Positions 22,230-30,768 of a DNA stretch of 31,140 nucleotides are shown piece by piece. Made by a program: the position numbers and the translations under genes. This DNA comes from a virus, in IMG/VR virus record IMGVR_UViG_3300032668_000097, positions 1-31,140 of that record; one strand, given 5' to 3'. Every line of letters starts with the position of its first letter. Within the stretch, counting starts at the first letter, position 1. The notes under the pieces are model-generated. The model was not told where the DNA came from. It saw nothing but the letters and a program-made list of their open reading frames with translations, and searched no databases.

Positions 22230-22256
22230 AAAAAACCCCACTTTTTTAAGGTGGGG
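22230..22256 (-). terminator. strong intrinsic terminator after the major capsid gene
   Basis: On the minus strand, the stem CCCCAC/GTGGGG (arms 22251-22256 and 22236-22241, loop CTTAAAAAA) is followed by TTTTTT (22235-22230), a classic rho-independent terminator. It starts 32 bases after the end of the capsid gene, so it likely caps the head-gene transcript and keeps capsid messages abundant. Confidence 0.88.
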
Positions 22257-22287
22257 CTTTCTATTTATCAACTAACTAGTTTCCTAA

Positions 22288-23190
22288 TTAGTATGAACCG
22301 TAAACACCTAGTGGATCAGAAACACCGAATGAATAACGTTCACGAGATTTATATCTCACGTTACCAGTGTCAAAGTCACCGTCCATAGAGTTTTGTAGAG
22401 GTGTTCTAACGAACATTTTAAGACCATTAGGCACATCTGTTGTTAAGAACCAAGCATTAGTTGCTGTTAAGAAGTGGTTAATTGTATAACCTTCTGGAAC
22501 AGAACCGTTGTTCTTAATAGCATTGATGTCGTTGTTGTTTGTACCAACACGGAGTTCTGTGTCAAGTAAACGTGTAGCAACGAATTGTAATGCTGGTGGA
22601 ACAACTAATTTGCGTGGTTTAGCAGCGATCAAGAGACCACGTTCATCAGTCCATGCAGCGATTTGAATAACAGCATTTTCCAATGATGTTTCATTCAAGT
22701 CAGCAGGAGTTGATGGTGTGTTAGCATTAACGCCACCAGACACCAATGGGTGTGCAGTAGAGAATAATGATTGACCGTCACCGTATGTGAAGTTTGAGTT
22801 GAAGCCGTTGTTTAAAACAGCAGCACCTTTAACTTGTTTTGTGTACGCCATAGCACGAGCTAATGCTTTAGTATAACGAGCTGATAATGAATCATACAAG
22901 TTATCTTCAATAGCTTCTTCAGTTAAGCTGAAGCCAAGAGCAATAGTTTCGTGGTTGTAGCGAGCAGTCCAAGCTTCTTGTGCATTGTCATATGCAATTG
23001 CTTGACCTTCGTTTTTAACTGGTGCAGCAGAGAAACCAGAAAGTTTTGTTTCTTCTTCGAATGAACGTTCAGAAGTTTCGATTTCATAGATTTCTTTGTG
23101 TTCTTCACCATAACGAGCATATTCAAGACCGAACAAAGCGTTAAGTCCAGGTAATAGCTCTTTGAGTAGCTGGGCACGAGATATAGCCAT
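22288..23190 (-). CDS. major capsid protein (HK97 fold, Mu gpT-like)
   Basis: The 300-residue protein starts MAISRAQLLKELLPGLNALF, then LEYARYGEEHKEIYEIETS, the typical N-arm of gpT-like major head subunits of aquatic phages. It continues with EAWTARYNHETIALGFSLTE, the E-loop-like region, and LFSTAHPLVSGGVNANTP, then RKLVVPPALQFVATRLLDTE in the P domain. The length fits the family (about 300). No maturation protease is seen. The gene lies 12 bases after the preceding capsid-associated gene, behind the scaffold gene, and is capped by a strong terminator, matching a highly expressed major capsid protein. Confidence 0.85.
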   Translation of the reverse strand: MAISRAQLLKELLPGLNALFGLEYARYGEEHKEIYEIETSERSFEEETKLSGFSAAPVKNEGQAIAYDNAQEAWTARYNHETIALGFSLTEEAIEDNLYDSLSARYTKALARAMAYTKQVKGAAVLNNGFNSNFTYGDGQSLFSTAHPLVSGGVNANTPSTPADLNETSLENAVIQIAAWTDERGLLIAAKPRKLVVPPALQFVATRLLDTELRVGTNNNDINAIKNNGSVPEGYTINHFLTATNAWFLTTDVPNGLKMFVRTPLQNSMDGDFDTGNVRYKSRERYSFGVSDPLGVYGSY

Positions 23191-23202
23191 TTAAATTTCT
23201 CC

Positions 23203-23997
23203 TTAAACGCCAGTGGCTTGTAAATATTGATGAGTTCCAAAATTCCACTTCACTAAGAGTTCAGTGAACCCTGCGAAAGTTAAAGTTTGGGTCGTAGATG
23301 TAGTAGCCGCTGCAGATAAGTTTACTGTTGTACCAGATACTGATGCAACATAAGCACCAGCAGGAATGCCAGTACCATAAACTTGCATACCAACATAAAT
23401 GTTAGCATTAGCTGCAGATAATGTTACTACTGTTGTGCTGTTTGTAGTAGCTGTTTGTGATGCTGATAACGCTGTATCAGGTACACCTTGGATAATACGA
23501 ACAGGCAATGAAAGTGTTGTAGTAACACCGTTAATTGCAACTGCTGAATCACCAGTTACTGTTGAACCAGTATTTTGTACTAAAGCAGCATTTAAACCGA
23601 TTGCGTATTGACCGATAGCAGTCATTGTTGTGCCAGATGTTACAGCAGCAACTTTGAATACTGTGTCAGGATCTTCTACTACTACAGCTGTAATGTCACC
23701 AGCTGGAAGCACAGGAGATGTTACACCACCTGGGTAGTATTGTTGCCAAATACGTTGATTTGTACTTGGGTTAGTATAGTAACAACCAACGAAAACACCA
23801 ACTGGGGATGCAGTAGCTGTACCAGTGTCTTTAGTAACTGTACCGTCTGATTGGATCTTAACTGCGTCACCATTATAGATTGCAGTCGCTGAACCATTAG
23901 CGATAGGGAAGTTACGTGTTGCACCAGCAAATACTTGACCACCAATTAGATTAACTGGCTTGAGCCCATATGGGGCTGGTACTGAAGGATATGCCAT
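23203..23997 (-). CDS. capsid-associated structural/decoration protein
   Basis: The 264-residue protein starts MAYPSVPAPYGLKPVNLIGG, then QVFAGATRNFPIANGSATAI. It is beta-rich and Thr/Val/Ala-rich. Position directly before the major capsid gene and the AYNGDAVK-type segment (IYNGDAVKIQSDGTVTKDTG) resemble head decoration or stabilisation proteins. The C-terminal third (SAANANIYVGMQVYGTGIPA, AGAYVASVSGTTVNLSAAAT) looks like an added beta domain ending in a conserved LVKWNFGTHQYL. It may cement the capsid after expansion. Structural assignment is good; exact role inferred. Confidence 0.65.
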   Translation of the reverse strand: MAYPSVPAPYGLKPVNLIGGQVFAGATRNFPIANGSATAIYNGDAVKIQSDGTVTKDTGTATASPVGVFVGCYYTNPSTNQRIWQQYYPGGVTSPVLPAGDITAVVVEDPDTVFKVAAVTSGTTMTAIGQYAIGLNAALVQNTGSTVTGDSAVAINGVTTTLSLPVRIIQGVPDTALSASQTATTNSTTVVTLSAANANIYVGMQVYGTGIPAGAYVASVSGTTVNLSAAATTSTTQTLTFAGFTELLVKWNFGTHQYLQATGV

Positions 23998-24015
23998 TTA
24001 AAACTCCTAATATAG

Positions 24016-24465
24016 TTAATTTTTATTACCAAAAGATACTGTAGACTTACGTTCTGAGAACAAAGGCATACGTGCATCATTTTGACGCATAAAACTATTA
24101 TCAACTGCTTCGGCTTGTTGCTTAGTCATATTGTTCTCATAGTCCATACGGGCTTGAACAAACTCTTGCGGAGCCTTACATAATAATAGTCCGCCAATCT
24201 CAATGTTGTCTTTAAAACGACTATCGGGATCAACTAGCAAGGAAAACTTAGGTTGTTCTTCTGCTCTTACTGGTTCCCATCCTTCTCTTAAACGAGAGGA
24301 GAGATTTTTCGGATCAGCAACGTTAAGCATTGAAACTCTAATCCATCTATACGCATAACCAGCTTGCTTATCTGGTTCTGGTAGCAATTCAGGAGGGGTC
24401 CAAGCTTTTGGACGCTCTTCTTGTTGACGAGTTTGTACATCACGGGGAATTCTATTTTCAGCCAT
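24016..24465 (-). CDS. head-module protein, unknown (149 aa)
   Basis: The product starts MAENRIPRDVQTRQQEERPK and has a conserved core (YRWIRVSMLNVADPKNLSSR, LREGWEPVRAEEQPKFSLLV). A charged helical end follows (ARMDYENNMTKQQAEAVDNS). I know similar unnamed proteins just after scaffold genes in aquatic phages. The stop of the scaffold gene overlaps its start by 8 bases. It may assist head assembly; nothing points to an enzyme. Confidence 0.65.
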   Translation of the reverse strand: MAENRIPRDVQTRQQEERPKAWTPPELLPEPDKQAGYAYRWIRVSMLNVADPKNLSSRLREGWEPVRAEEQPKFSLLVDPDSRFKDNIEIGGLLLCKAPQEFVQARMDYENNMTKQQAEAVDNSFMRQNDARMPLFSERKSTVSFGNKN

Positions 24466-25417
24466 TTTGGGACTCCAATTTAGTTAATTCCATAGCATAT
24501 TGCTCTGGAGAAAGTTTGAACTTTTTAGCCAAAGCTAATTGCGTTTGCGTCAGTCTAATCTTTTTTGGGGATGTAGAACGTGTTGCAGGTGCTACTACTG
24601 TAGCGGGTTTTTTGGCAGAGTCTTTGGTCTCTGTTGTTTCGCTCTGAAATTTTTCAGGGAAACGTTTACGCATCTCGGTATCAATTGCGTTCCAGTAAGT
24701 GTCGGAGCCTGTCGGGACACCGTCTCTTTCCAGACGCTTATGAATACCCATTGCAAGGAAACTCATATCCTCATCCACACCGTACCAACTATTTTTATCT
24801 AGCCAGGACTGGGTTTTTGAGTCCAGCTTAGGTGTAGGTTGAGCTTGAGGTATTTTAACCTGATTTTCCTCGTTTTGTAAAGCACTTTCTTCATATTGTG
24901 GCTTATAACGCTCAATTTCTTGGGCTTTTATCTTTGCAGCCATCAATTGTTCTTGTGCTTCAATCAAAGCTTGAGAATCACCAGCATCTAATGCCTCTTT
25001 AATTTGACGTTTTGCAATGTCTAATTCACGAGTTGAGTTCTCTTTAGCAGTAGAAACATAGACTTTTTCACCATCTGAAAGACGGTTTTTAAGCTTTTTA
25101 GTCTCATCTAATAAAGATTGAGCTACACGAATAGCTTCTTCTTGTTCACGAAGTGCTTGTTCCTTAGCTCTACGCTCATCGTTAATGAGCTTTTTCATTT
25201 GTAATAGACGTTGTTTAGCTTCTTTAGAGTATTCTTCTAAAGTATCTTCTTCAACTTCTTTTACAATTTCTTCAGGTAAAGGAGTAGCGTTCTTTTGATC
25301 TTCAATAGGACGATCATCCTCTACTTCGATTTCAATCTTAGCTTCAGGTTCCTTTTCTACTTCTGGAGCCTTAACTTCTTCTTCGATTTCATCTGGGAAT
25401 TTAAATTCTTCAGCCAT
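24458..25417 (-). CDS. putative scaffolding protein
   Basis: The 319-residue protein is acidic at the N-terminus (MAEEFKFPDEIEEEVKAPEV) and has a long helical, coiled-coil middle (KQRLLQMKKLINDERRAKEQ, ALREQEEAIRVAQSLLDETK, LIEAQEQLMAAKIKAQEIER). A conserved C-terminal patch (WLDKNSWYGVDEDMSFLAMG) and a basic helical end (PKKIRLTQTQLALAKKFKLS) follow. This layout, with position between portal and major capsid genes, is typical of phage scaffolds that guide procapsid assembly and then leave. No catalytic triad was seen, so it is not an obvious protease-scaffold fusion. Confidence 0.75.
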   Translation of the reverse strand: MAEEFKFPDEIEEEVKAPEVEKEPEAKIEIEVEDDRPIEDQKNATPLPEEIVKEVEEDTLEEYSKEAKQRLLQMKKLINDERRAKEQALREQEEAIRVAQSLLDETKKLKNRLSDGEKVYVSTAKENSTRELDIAKRQIKEALDAGDSQALIEAQEQLMAAKIKAQEIERYKPQYEESALQNEENQVKIPQAQPTPKLDSKTQSWLDKNSWYGVDEDMSFLAMGIHKRLERDGVPTGSDTYWNAIDTEMRKRFPEKFQSETTETKDSAKKPATVVAPATRSTSPKKIRLTQTQLALAKKFKLSPEQYAMELTKLESQNG

Positions 25418-25425
25418 ATATCCTC

Positions 25426-25836
25426 CTAAACACGACTAATTCCACGAGGATCTTGTACTACTGCCTCGACAGAATCATCATTGATTAATCGGAATTCACG
25501 ACCATGAATCTTTAATCGTGTGCCTGTATTAGGACGTGCAAGGATAAAATCTCCTTTTTTACACCACGGTCCTGTAGGGAAACGCTTTTCGTCCTTGTAA
25601 CAATCAGGACCCATATCTACAACAAAGAATACTGTAGATAGAACTTCTTCGTTTCTCATTGTATCAGTGGATTTTAAAATACCACTGTCAAATTTATCTT
25701 CAGCTTCTGGTAAGGCACATAACATTCTATAGCCTTGTGGTACTGGAAGCTGTCTTGCTTTTTCCTCATCCGTTTGGGGAAGAGTTGTTGCTTGGGTTAC
25801 ATCATCGGGATTTGATCCGATTAGTAGTTCACTCAT
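25426..25836 (-). CDS. phage GroES-like co-chaperonin
   Basis: The 136-residue protein has a GroES fold pattern: YRMLCALPEAEDKFDSGILK, where FDSGIL occupies the place of the GroEL-binding mobile loop (GIVL in GroES). Then come VLSTVFFVVDMGPDCYKDEK, KKGDFILARPNTGTRLKIHG and REFRLINDDSVEAVV, which align with the GroES beta-barrel and its final VIFNDGYG...DILA strands. It has about 30 extra N-terminal residues and a short C-terminal tail. Family knowledge: T4 gp31-like co-chaperonins adapt host GroEL to fold large capsid proteins. The position directly beside the scaffold and capsid genes supports that job. GroEL partner is the host's. Confidence 0.8.
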   Translation of the reverse strand: MSELLIGSNPDDVTQATTLPQTDEEKARQLPVPQGYRMLCALPEAEDKFDSGILKSTDTMRNEEVLSTVFFVVDMGPDCYKDEKRFPTGPWCKKGDFILARPNTGTRLKIHGREFRLINDDSVEAVVQDPRGISRV

Positions 25837-26017
25837 CTGAGTTCTCCATATTGTGTTTTAGGTCTGATACAAACATACGTGCAGAGAGAAGACCTTTTAT
25901 CTCACCGCATATTCTTTGGTATTCAGCGAAGTCTTTGGCTTCGCCTACTCCCAAAATTTCTTCTAATCGTCTTACCTTTTCATCTATCTGTTTGAGAATT
26001 AGATCTAAAAGTTGCAT
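25829..26017 (-). CDS. small helical protein between portal and co-chaperonin (62 aa)
   Basis: The product MQLLDLILKQIDEKVRRLEE, ILGVGEAKDFAEYQRICGEI, KGLLSARMFVSDLKHNMENS is almost entirely helical. The AxDFAEYQRICGEIKGLL patch is conserved, as I recall, in tiny proteins after portal genes of podoviruses. Its stop overlaps the co-chaperonin start by 8 bases. It may be an assembly helper. No function is known. Confidence 0.7.
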   Translation of the reverse strand: MQLLDLILKQIDEKVRRLEEILGVGEAKDFAEYQRICGEIKGLLSARMFVSDLKHNMENSDE

Positions 26018-26020
26018 TTA

Positions 26021-28564
26021 TTACTCCTTTGGTTGTTTAGGTTCGTTTTTAGATTGTTCATTTTGATGTTGATGTTCTTTCTTTTGTTTTACCAATTCAG
26101 AAAGCACTCTTACATCATTTGCATTTTTAGTGTTTTGCATTTGTTGTTTAGACTTACCAATGTCAGCACCGATACGTAATCCTTCAATCTTTTGTTTAGC
26201 TTCAAGATTAGCTTTATCATTTTGAGCTTTAGCAGCCGTTTGCATACCAGCAATTTCTTTCTGAGCTGCAATACGTTGTTTTTCAACTTCGATTTGGTCA
26301 GCTTTAGCAGCAGCTTCAATCTGCATCTTCTTCATCTTAATCTCAATTTCTTGAGCTTTTAATTGAAGTTCTTTCATTTGCATTTGGATGACAGGATCAT
26401 TAGCAGCTTGTTGAGCTTGTTGAGCAGCCACAGCAGTTTGATTTTGATTGAGCAAGTTTTGAGCAGCAGGAACAGCGGCTTTAGTAATAGCGGCTTCTTG
26501 TTCAGGTGTAAGACCCCAATCAGGATCATCACTGAACGGTATATCAATACCAGCCATAAGTTCCATTTGACGTTTATACTCAAGACCTACGTGCTCTGTG
26601 ATATGTGCTTGCATAGCTTGCATAATCATAGGAGCTTGTGGGTTTTGACCAATGATTTGCTTAATCTTAGGATCATTCATTGCAGCCATATGAATTTGAA
26701 TATGTGCTTGATGATCTTGGTATGGGAAAGCTTTTAAAGGTTGATTCTTTAAAGCATTCACATTCTCAGTGATTGCATCTACAGGTTTCATATCATCTGG
26801 CATAGGAACTAACTTCTCAGCGTTCTTAATACCAATCACATCTAACATCTGACGATGTAAGTAAGGTAAGTTATAAAGCTGTGGAGCAGTTTGAGATAAT
26901 TGAAGTACTGCCTGATACTGTACGACTTTTTGTGACATCGTAGCTGCATTAGGATCAGATACTGGAATGATAGTCGTAGTTTCGTAGTCTTTTTTACGTG
27001 CAGTTCTGCTACCTTCAGATGGTTCATAATCATAATCTTCAGGTGCATAGTCAGCAATAATGTCTTTTAATAATCTAAACTCTTGTTTCATTGAGTAATG
27101 AATACGAGCTTGGATCGCTGACATGACTTTTAAAGTACGTTCTAGGATAGCTAGTGTAGTTCCTACAGGGCTATTTGCAGACATATCAGAAACTTTAATA
27201 TCACCAGCAGAAGCGAATCTACGACCTTCTTCAACAATTTGATTGAGTAAAGTAATTAAAGTCTGGCTTGGTTCCTTATATGGCAATGGCATGATGTTAT
27301 CTTTCATTGCACCAGAAGGCACATCTACGTCCCTAAATTCTCCTGGAGCGATTGGAGTATCATCACCTTTGACTCTAAGGCCTCTGGTCTTAAATCCACC
27401 AGGGAGATTTGCAAGTGATCCAGCGTCAACTAATTGTCTAAGTATGGATGTTCCAGATTTTGCAAATGCTCCGATTAAGTGGATTAAGCCAAAACAATAA
27501 AATCCAAATCCTGGGATATAACCGTAGTGTACAAAGTGTTGACGCTTTTGATGGGTCTTATCATCAGGATCCCAATTACGTCTAATTGCTAAAATATTAC
27601 CTGAACTCTTTTCTAAAGTAACAACATAAGGAAGAGCTAAACCTGTAGATTCACCTTTGTCGTCTGTATGTTCATAACCTGGCAAGTCAAGGTTAACATG
27701 CATCTCTAAGATCTTATAACGATCATCAGTCGTAGCACGGAAGCCTAATTTCTCGGCAATTTTCTTTTCTATTTCATCAAGCGTATTGTCTGGATCACCA
27801 AGATCAATGTCACGATAAAAGCCAGCAACTTGTAAATGGCGAAGTTCATTTTCTGTTTTCCTCATCACATGGGTTACACGTTCAGCAGACTCTAAGCTTG
27901 ATGCACCATAAGGTACAACCAAGTCTTCTGCTGGGACATACATAGATACTTGACGATCCAATTGTGGATCAACATAAATCTTTTTAAAGCCGTTACCTGA
28001 AAGACCTAGACCCCATAACATTCTTTCATGTTCAGGTCTATATTCAGTCATTACGTCTACGAGTTCGTGGTTCATATCATCAACCACACGTTCCATTGCT
28101 TTTTTCTTTTCTGGTGTTTCTTTACCTACTATCTCACCTTTAACAGGACCAGATGCAGGGAAAGTATCCATGATGGTTTCTGACTGGAACTTAACGACTG
28201 CTTCGGATAGGACTGGATGGAATACACCACAGGCACCTTCCCATGGTTCGTTACGTTCTTCAATCTTAAGACCTAGAAGTTCTAAACCATCTACATAGGT
28301 TTGAATCCAGTCTTTTCTTGAATCTATATCTGATTGGAAGTCACCGATCAAATCTCCACCAATTTGTTGGAGTTGACCTTCTGACATATGTTCTGCTAAG
28401 TTTTCGCTAAAGTCATCGTCTTCACCCTTTTCCATATGCATATCCATACCTGGAAGATGAATGTCTAATGATTCTGGGTTTTCAATTTCAATCTCCATGT
28501 CAGGTTGTTCATTAATTGCAGATAAACCTTGTGGAGCTTCGTATATTGCTTTTTCGATTGCCAT
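26021..28564 (-). CDS. portal protein (P22-like)
   Basis: The 847-residue protein has an acidic N-terminal extension (residues 1-70), then the portal core: DIDSRKDWIQTYVDGLELLG, NEPWEGACGVFHPVLSEAVV, KFQSETIMDTFPASGPVKGE and YVPAEDLVVPYGASSLESAE. These resemble P22-type portals of aquatic podoviruses. The C-terminal part from about residue 690 is a Gln/Lys/Ala-rich coiled coil (IQMQMKELQLKAQEIEIKMK, KMQIEAAAKADQIEVEKQRI), which would form the barrel that enters the capsid. Length (about 700-850) fits. It forms the dodecameric DNA channel and binds terminase. It lies between the 2OG hydroxylase and head genes. Confidence 0.88.
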   Translation of the reverse strand: MAIEKAIYEAPQGLSAINEQPDMEIEIENPESLDIHLPGMDMHMEKGEDDDFSENLAEHMSEGQLQQIGGDLIGDFQSDIDSRKDWIQTYVDGLELLGLKIEERNEPWEGACGVFHPVLSEAVVKFQSETIMDTFPASGPVKGEIVGKETPEKKKAMERVVDDMNHELVDVMTEYRPEHERMLWGLGLSGNGFKKIYVDPQLDRQVSMYVPAEDLVVPYGASSLESAERVTHVMRKTENELRHLQVAGFYRDIDLGDPDNTLDEIEKKIAEKLGFRATTDDRYKILEMHVNLDLPGYEHTDDKGESTGLALPYVVTLEKSSGNILAIRRNWDPDDKTHQKRQHFVHYGYIPGFGFYCFGLIHLIGAFAKSGTSILRQLVDAGSLANLPGGFKTRGLRVKGDDTPIAPGEFRDVDVPSGAMKDNIMPLPYKEPSQTLITLLNQIVEEGRRFASAGDIKVSDMSANSPVGTTLAILERTLKVMSAIQARIHYSMKQEFRLLKDIIADYAPEDYDYEPSEGSRTARKKDYETTTIIPVSDPNAATMSQKVVQYQAVLQLSQTAPQLYNLPYLHRQMLDVIGIKNAEKLVPMPDDMKPVDAITENVNALKNQPLKAFPYQDHQAHIQIHMAAMNDPKIKQIIGQNPQAPMIMQAMQAHITEHVGLEYKRQMELMAGIDIPFSDDPDWGLTPEQEAAITKAAVPAAQNLLNQNQTAVAAQQAQQAANDPVIQMQMKELQLKAQEIEIKMKKMQIEAAAKADQIEVEKQRIAAQKEIAGMQTAAKAQNDKANLEAKQKIEGLRIGADIGKSKQQMQNTKNANDVRVLSELVKQKKEHQHQNEQSKNEPKQPKE

Positions 28565-28572
28565 AATTGTCC

Positions 28573-29076
28573 TTATCTAAATGCGGGTCCCATAGCCCAA
28601 GCCACCGCTGTAAATCTCTCACCAGAGGTAACAGCAGTCACTCGATGTGGTAACACCGATGGAAAAACGATAATACTTCCCTTAGGAAGTTTTGGAATTG
28701 GAGAGTCCAAGTCCTTTAGTTCTAGTAAGCCACCTTCATAATCATCTGGGTTTGACAGAATAAGTATTGAGGAGAGTTTGCGTTGATTGCCAAACTCGTC
28801 TGGATTGTAAGAGTCACTATGCCAATCATAGTGGCCACCTACTTTATAATGTCCGATCTGGACTGGTTCTATATAAGATGTTGCATAATTCCAATTTGCT
28901 TGGATATTGGCAAGTCCTATATAACTCTGCATTATACATCCAACTGGCTCCATTGGGTTAACAAATACAATATTTGTTTGACGTTTGTCTGGATTTATGT
29001 ATGTTTCATTTGCATGCATAAAACCACCGTCTTTACCTTTAGACCAGTCAATTTCTTTTAGGATAAGATCACACAT
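28573..29076 (-). CDS. 2OG-Fe(II) dioxygenase, PKHD/P4H type, start uncertain
   Basis: The 167-residue protein has the iron motif HxD at His86-Ser-Asp88 (YDWHSDSY), distal His144 (LPHRVTAV) and the 2OG-binding Arg154 (ERFTAVAW), so all catalytic residues are present. PKHD enzymes hydroxylate prolines or other residues in proteins and are frequent in marine phages. The reading frame stays open upstream of ATG 29076 and encodes TRVWWQERIISED, which fits the usual N-terminus of this family. No ATG, GTG or TTG lies between the TAG at 29130-29128 and ATG 29076, only ATT codons, one of which (29121) would overlap the terminase stop. Substrate unknown. Confidence 0.87.
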   Translation of the reverse strand: MCDLILKEIDWSKGKDGGFMHANETYINPDKRQTNIVFVNPMEPVGCIMQSYIGLANIQANWNYATSYIEPVQIGHYKVGGHYDWHSDSYNPDEFGNQRKLSSILILSNPDDYEGGLLELKDLDSPIPKLPKGSIIVFPSVLPHRVTAVTSGERFTAVAWAMGPAFR

Positions 29077-29116
29077 ATCTTCTGATATGATTCTTTCCTG
29101 CCACCATACACGTGTC

Positions 29117-30607
29117 TTAATAATAAGCTACTCTCCTTCTAAATTCTCTTGGTTCATCGGGCTCATCACTTGGTAACGGTATAAAGCCACCACGTCTAAA
29201 TCTAAGTAAAGCCTGTGTCGTGGAGTCGACTAAGTCGTCATGGTCTGAGTTAGGGAATGCAGCCATTTCCTCGATGACTTCCTCCGCCCACCTTTTACGA
29301 GGAGCCCACACTTTGCCTGATGCGAAAAGATCTGTTACTGAATTCACACGACTAATCTTGTCATTACCTCGTGTCGGTGTAAATTCTTGTACAGGTATAC
29401 CCATACGTCTTAACTCAAAGATTAAAGGTGCACCTGAGGCCTTAGCTTCCACGATAAACGCATCTGGGTTCCACTCTTGATACATTTGCATAGCCCTTCC
29501 CTTTAGTTCAGGAAACTCCATACGTTCCTTTAAAGCGTCAAGCAAAATAATGTTAGGGTCGTTTGGGTTTTCATTTAAGAAGAAGACACCCCAAGTTGTA
29601 CATGCACTATAGTCAGAACGCTCTGACTTTGTAAAAGCAGTATCCCAACTTTGTATAATAAATTCACAAGGAGGAGGGATTTCTTTTTCCCACACGTTCC
29701 ACCATTCCCGTTTAACTAAAGCACCTTCTTCGGAAGTCGGGTCTTGTTGATACTGTGCTTGCCATTTAGATAAAGGCAACTCAATACGTAACTTATTAAG
29801 TTCGTCATAAGACCAGAACTCTGGCCATAAAGGTTTATCGTTAGGAAGAATCGCTGGGAGTTCAATAATCTCCCACTCATCTCCATCACGATCTACCATG
29901 GCACTTAAAATCTTTCCAGTCAGGTCTCGTTTAGACCAACGAGTCATAACGACTACGATAGAACCACCTGGCTGTAAACGTTGTCTTGGACCAGAGGTAT
30001 ACCATTCGTACACCTTGTCGAAGACAGAAGGATCACCAGATGCTAAGGCCGCTTCTTGCTCAGAGTGTGGATCATCAATAATAAGAAGGTCAGCACCTTT
30101 ACCAGTAACAGTACCACCAACGCCAATAGCAAAGTACTCCCCATTAGCATTAGTCGACCAACGTCCAGCAGCTTTCGAATCACTTCTAAGGGAAACATTA
30201 GGAAATACACGAGCATAAGCCTCCGAGTCCACTAGGTTACGAACTTTACGTCCAAAGCCAACTGCTAGTTCAGCTGTGTTCGAACATTGAATAATCTTCT
30301 TATTAGGAAACTGCCCTAAGTACCAAGCAGGAAGTAAATAAGACGCAAACTCAGACTTAGTATGACGAGGAGGCATGTTAATAATAAGACGCTTAGTTTT
30401 TCCACTGGCTATTTCCTCAAATTTTTTAGCCATAACTGCATGATGTCTTCCATCGATGAAACCTGGCCACATCGTCTTAACAAACGTCAGGAAGTCTTTT
30501 TGACCCTGTTCTCTTAAGACGGTGTCTTGGTATTCCTTAACCCGTTCCCAAATAGGGACTTGTTCAGCTTCGGGTAAGAGCTTAATGAGTTCTTCTATCT
30601 CGTTCAT
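29117..30607 (-). CDS. terL: terminase large subunit
   Basis: The 496-residue motor-nuclease has Walker A-like PPRHTKS (79-85), Walker B LLIIDDPH (174-181), and a coupling motif around MTRWSKRDL (221-229). The RNase H-like nuclease has SWDTAF (Asp322), VEAKASG (Glu388) and DHDDLVDSTTQ (Asp455-Asp458), so the catalytic acids are present. It packages DNA into the procapsid through the portal. The small subunit is not obvious; the short upstream genes are candidates. The ATG overlaps the stop of a 54-residue gene as ATGA. Length is typical of the family. Confidence 0.95.
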   Translation of the reverse strand: MNEIEELIKLLPEAEQVPIWERVKEYQDTVLREQGQKDFLTFVKTMWPGFIDGRHHAVMAKKFEEIASGKTKRLIINMPPRHTKSEFASYLLPAWYLGQFPNKKIIQCSNTAELAVGFGRKVRNLVDSEAYARVFPNVSLRSDSKAAGRWSTNANGEYFAIGVGGTVTGKGADLLIIDDPHSEQEAALASGDPSVFDKVYEWYTSGPRQRLQPGGSIVVVMTRWSKRDLTGKILSAMVDRDGDEWEIIELPAILPNDKPLWPEFWSYDELNKLRIELPLSKWQAQYQQDPTSEEGALVKREWWNVWEKEIPPPCEFIIQSWDTAFTKSERSDYSACTTWGVFFLNENPNDPNIILLDALKERMEFPELKGRAMQMYQEWNPDAFIVEAKASGAPLIFELRRMGIPVQEFTPTRGNDKISRVNSVTDLFASGKVWAPRKRWAEEVIEEMAAFPNSDHDDLVDSTTQALLRFRRGGFIPLPSDEPDEPREFRRRVAYY

Positions 30608-30768
30608 CGTTTAAACCTAGCTTCGTAACGTCTATACTTCGCACCCCAATATGGGTTATCTAGGATCACTTTCATCGGTTTATGAAAAATCCCAGCCCGA
30701 TCAATCTTGCACCGTTTTGATGCATTCGGATGTAGAAGAAAGCGAAGCGAGATGGTAAGCCTATTCAT
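30604..30768 (-). CDS. tiny basic protein overlapping both neighbours (54 aa)
   Basis: The product reads MNRLTISLRFLLHPNASKRC, KIDRAGIFHKPMKVILDNPY, WGAKYRRYEARFKR. Its TGA overlaps the terminase ATG (ATGA), and its ATG lies inside the end of the upstream gene (8-base overlap). Tight overlap on both sides and a conserved-looking NPYWGAKYRRYEARFKR end support a real, coupled gene. It is very basic, so it may bind DNA or help packaging. It is too small to be a normal terminase small subunit. No family was recognised. Confidence 0.6.
   Translation of the reverse strand: MNRLTISLRFLLHPNASKRCKIDRAGIFHKPMKVILDNPYWGAKYRRYEARFKR

Noticed and set aside
26842-27057. Leu/Ile/Lys-rich frames inside the portal gene
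   Set aside because: They are out-of-frame shadows of the portal coding sequence in AT-rich DNA, without ribosome sites.
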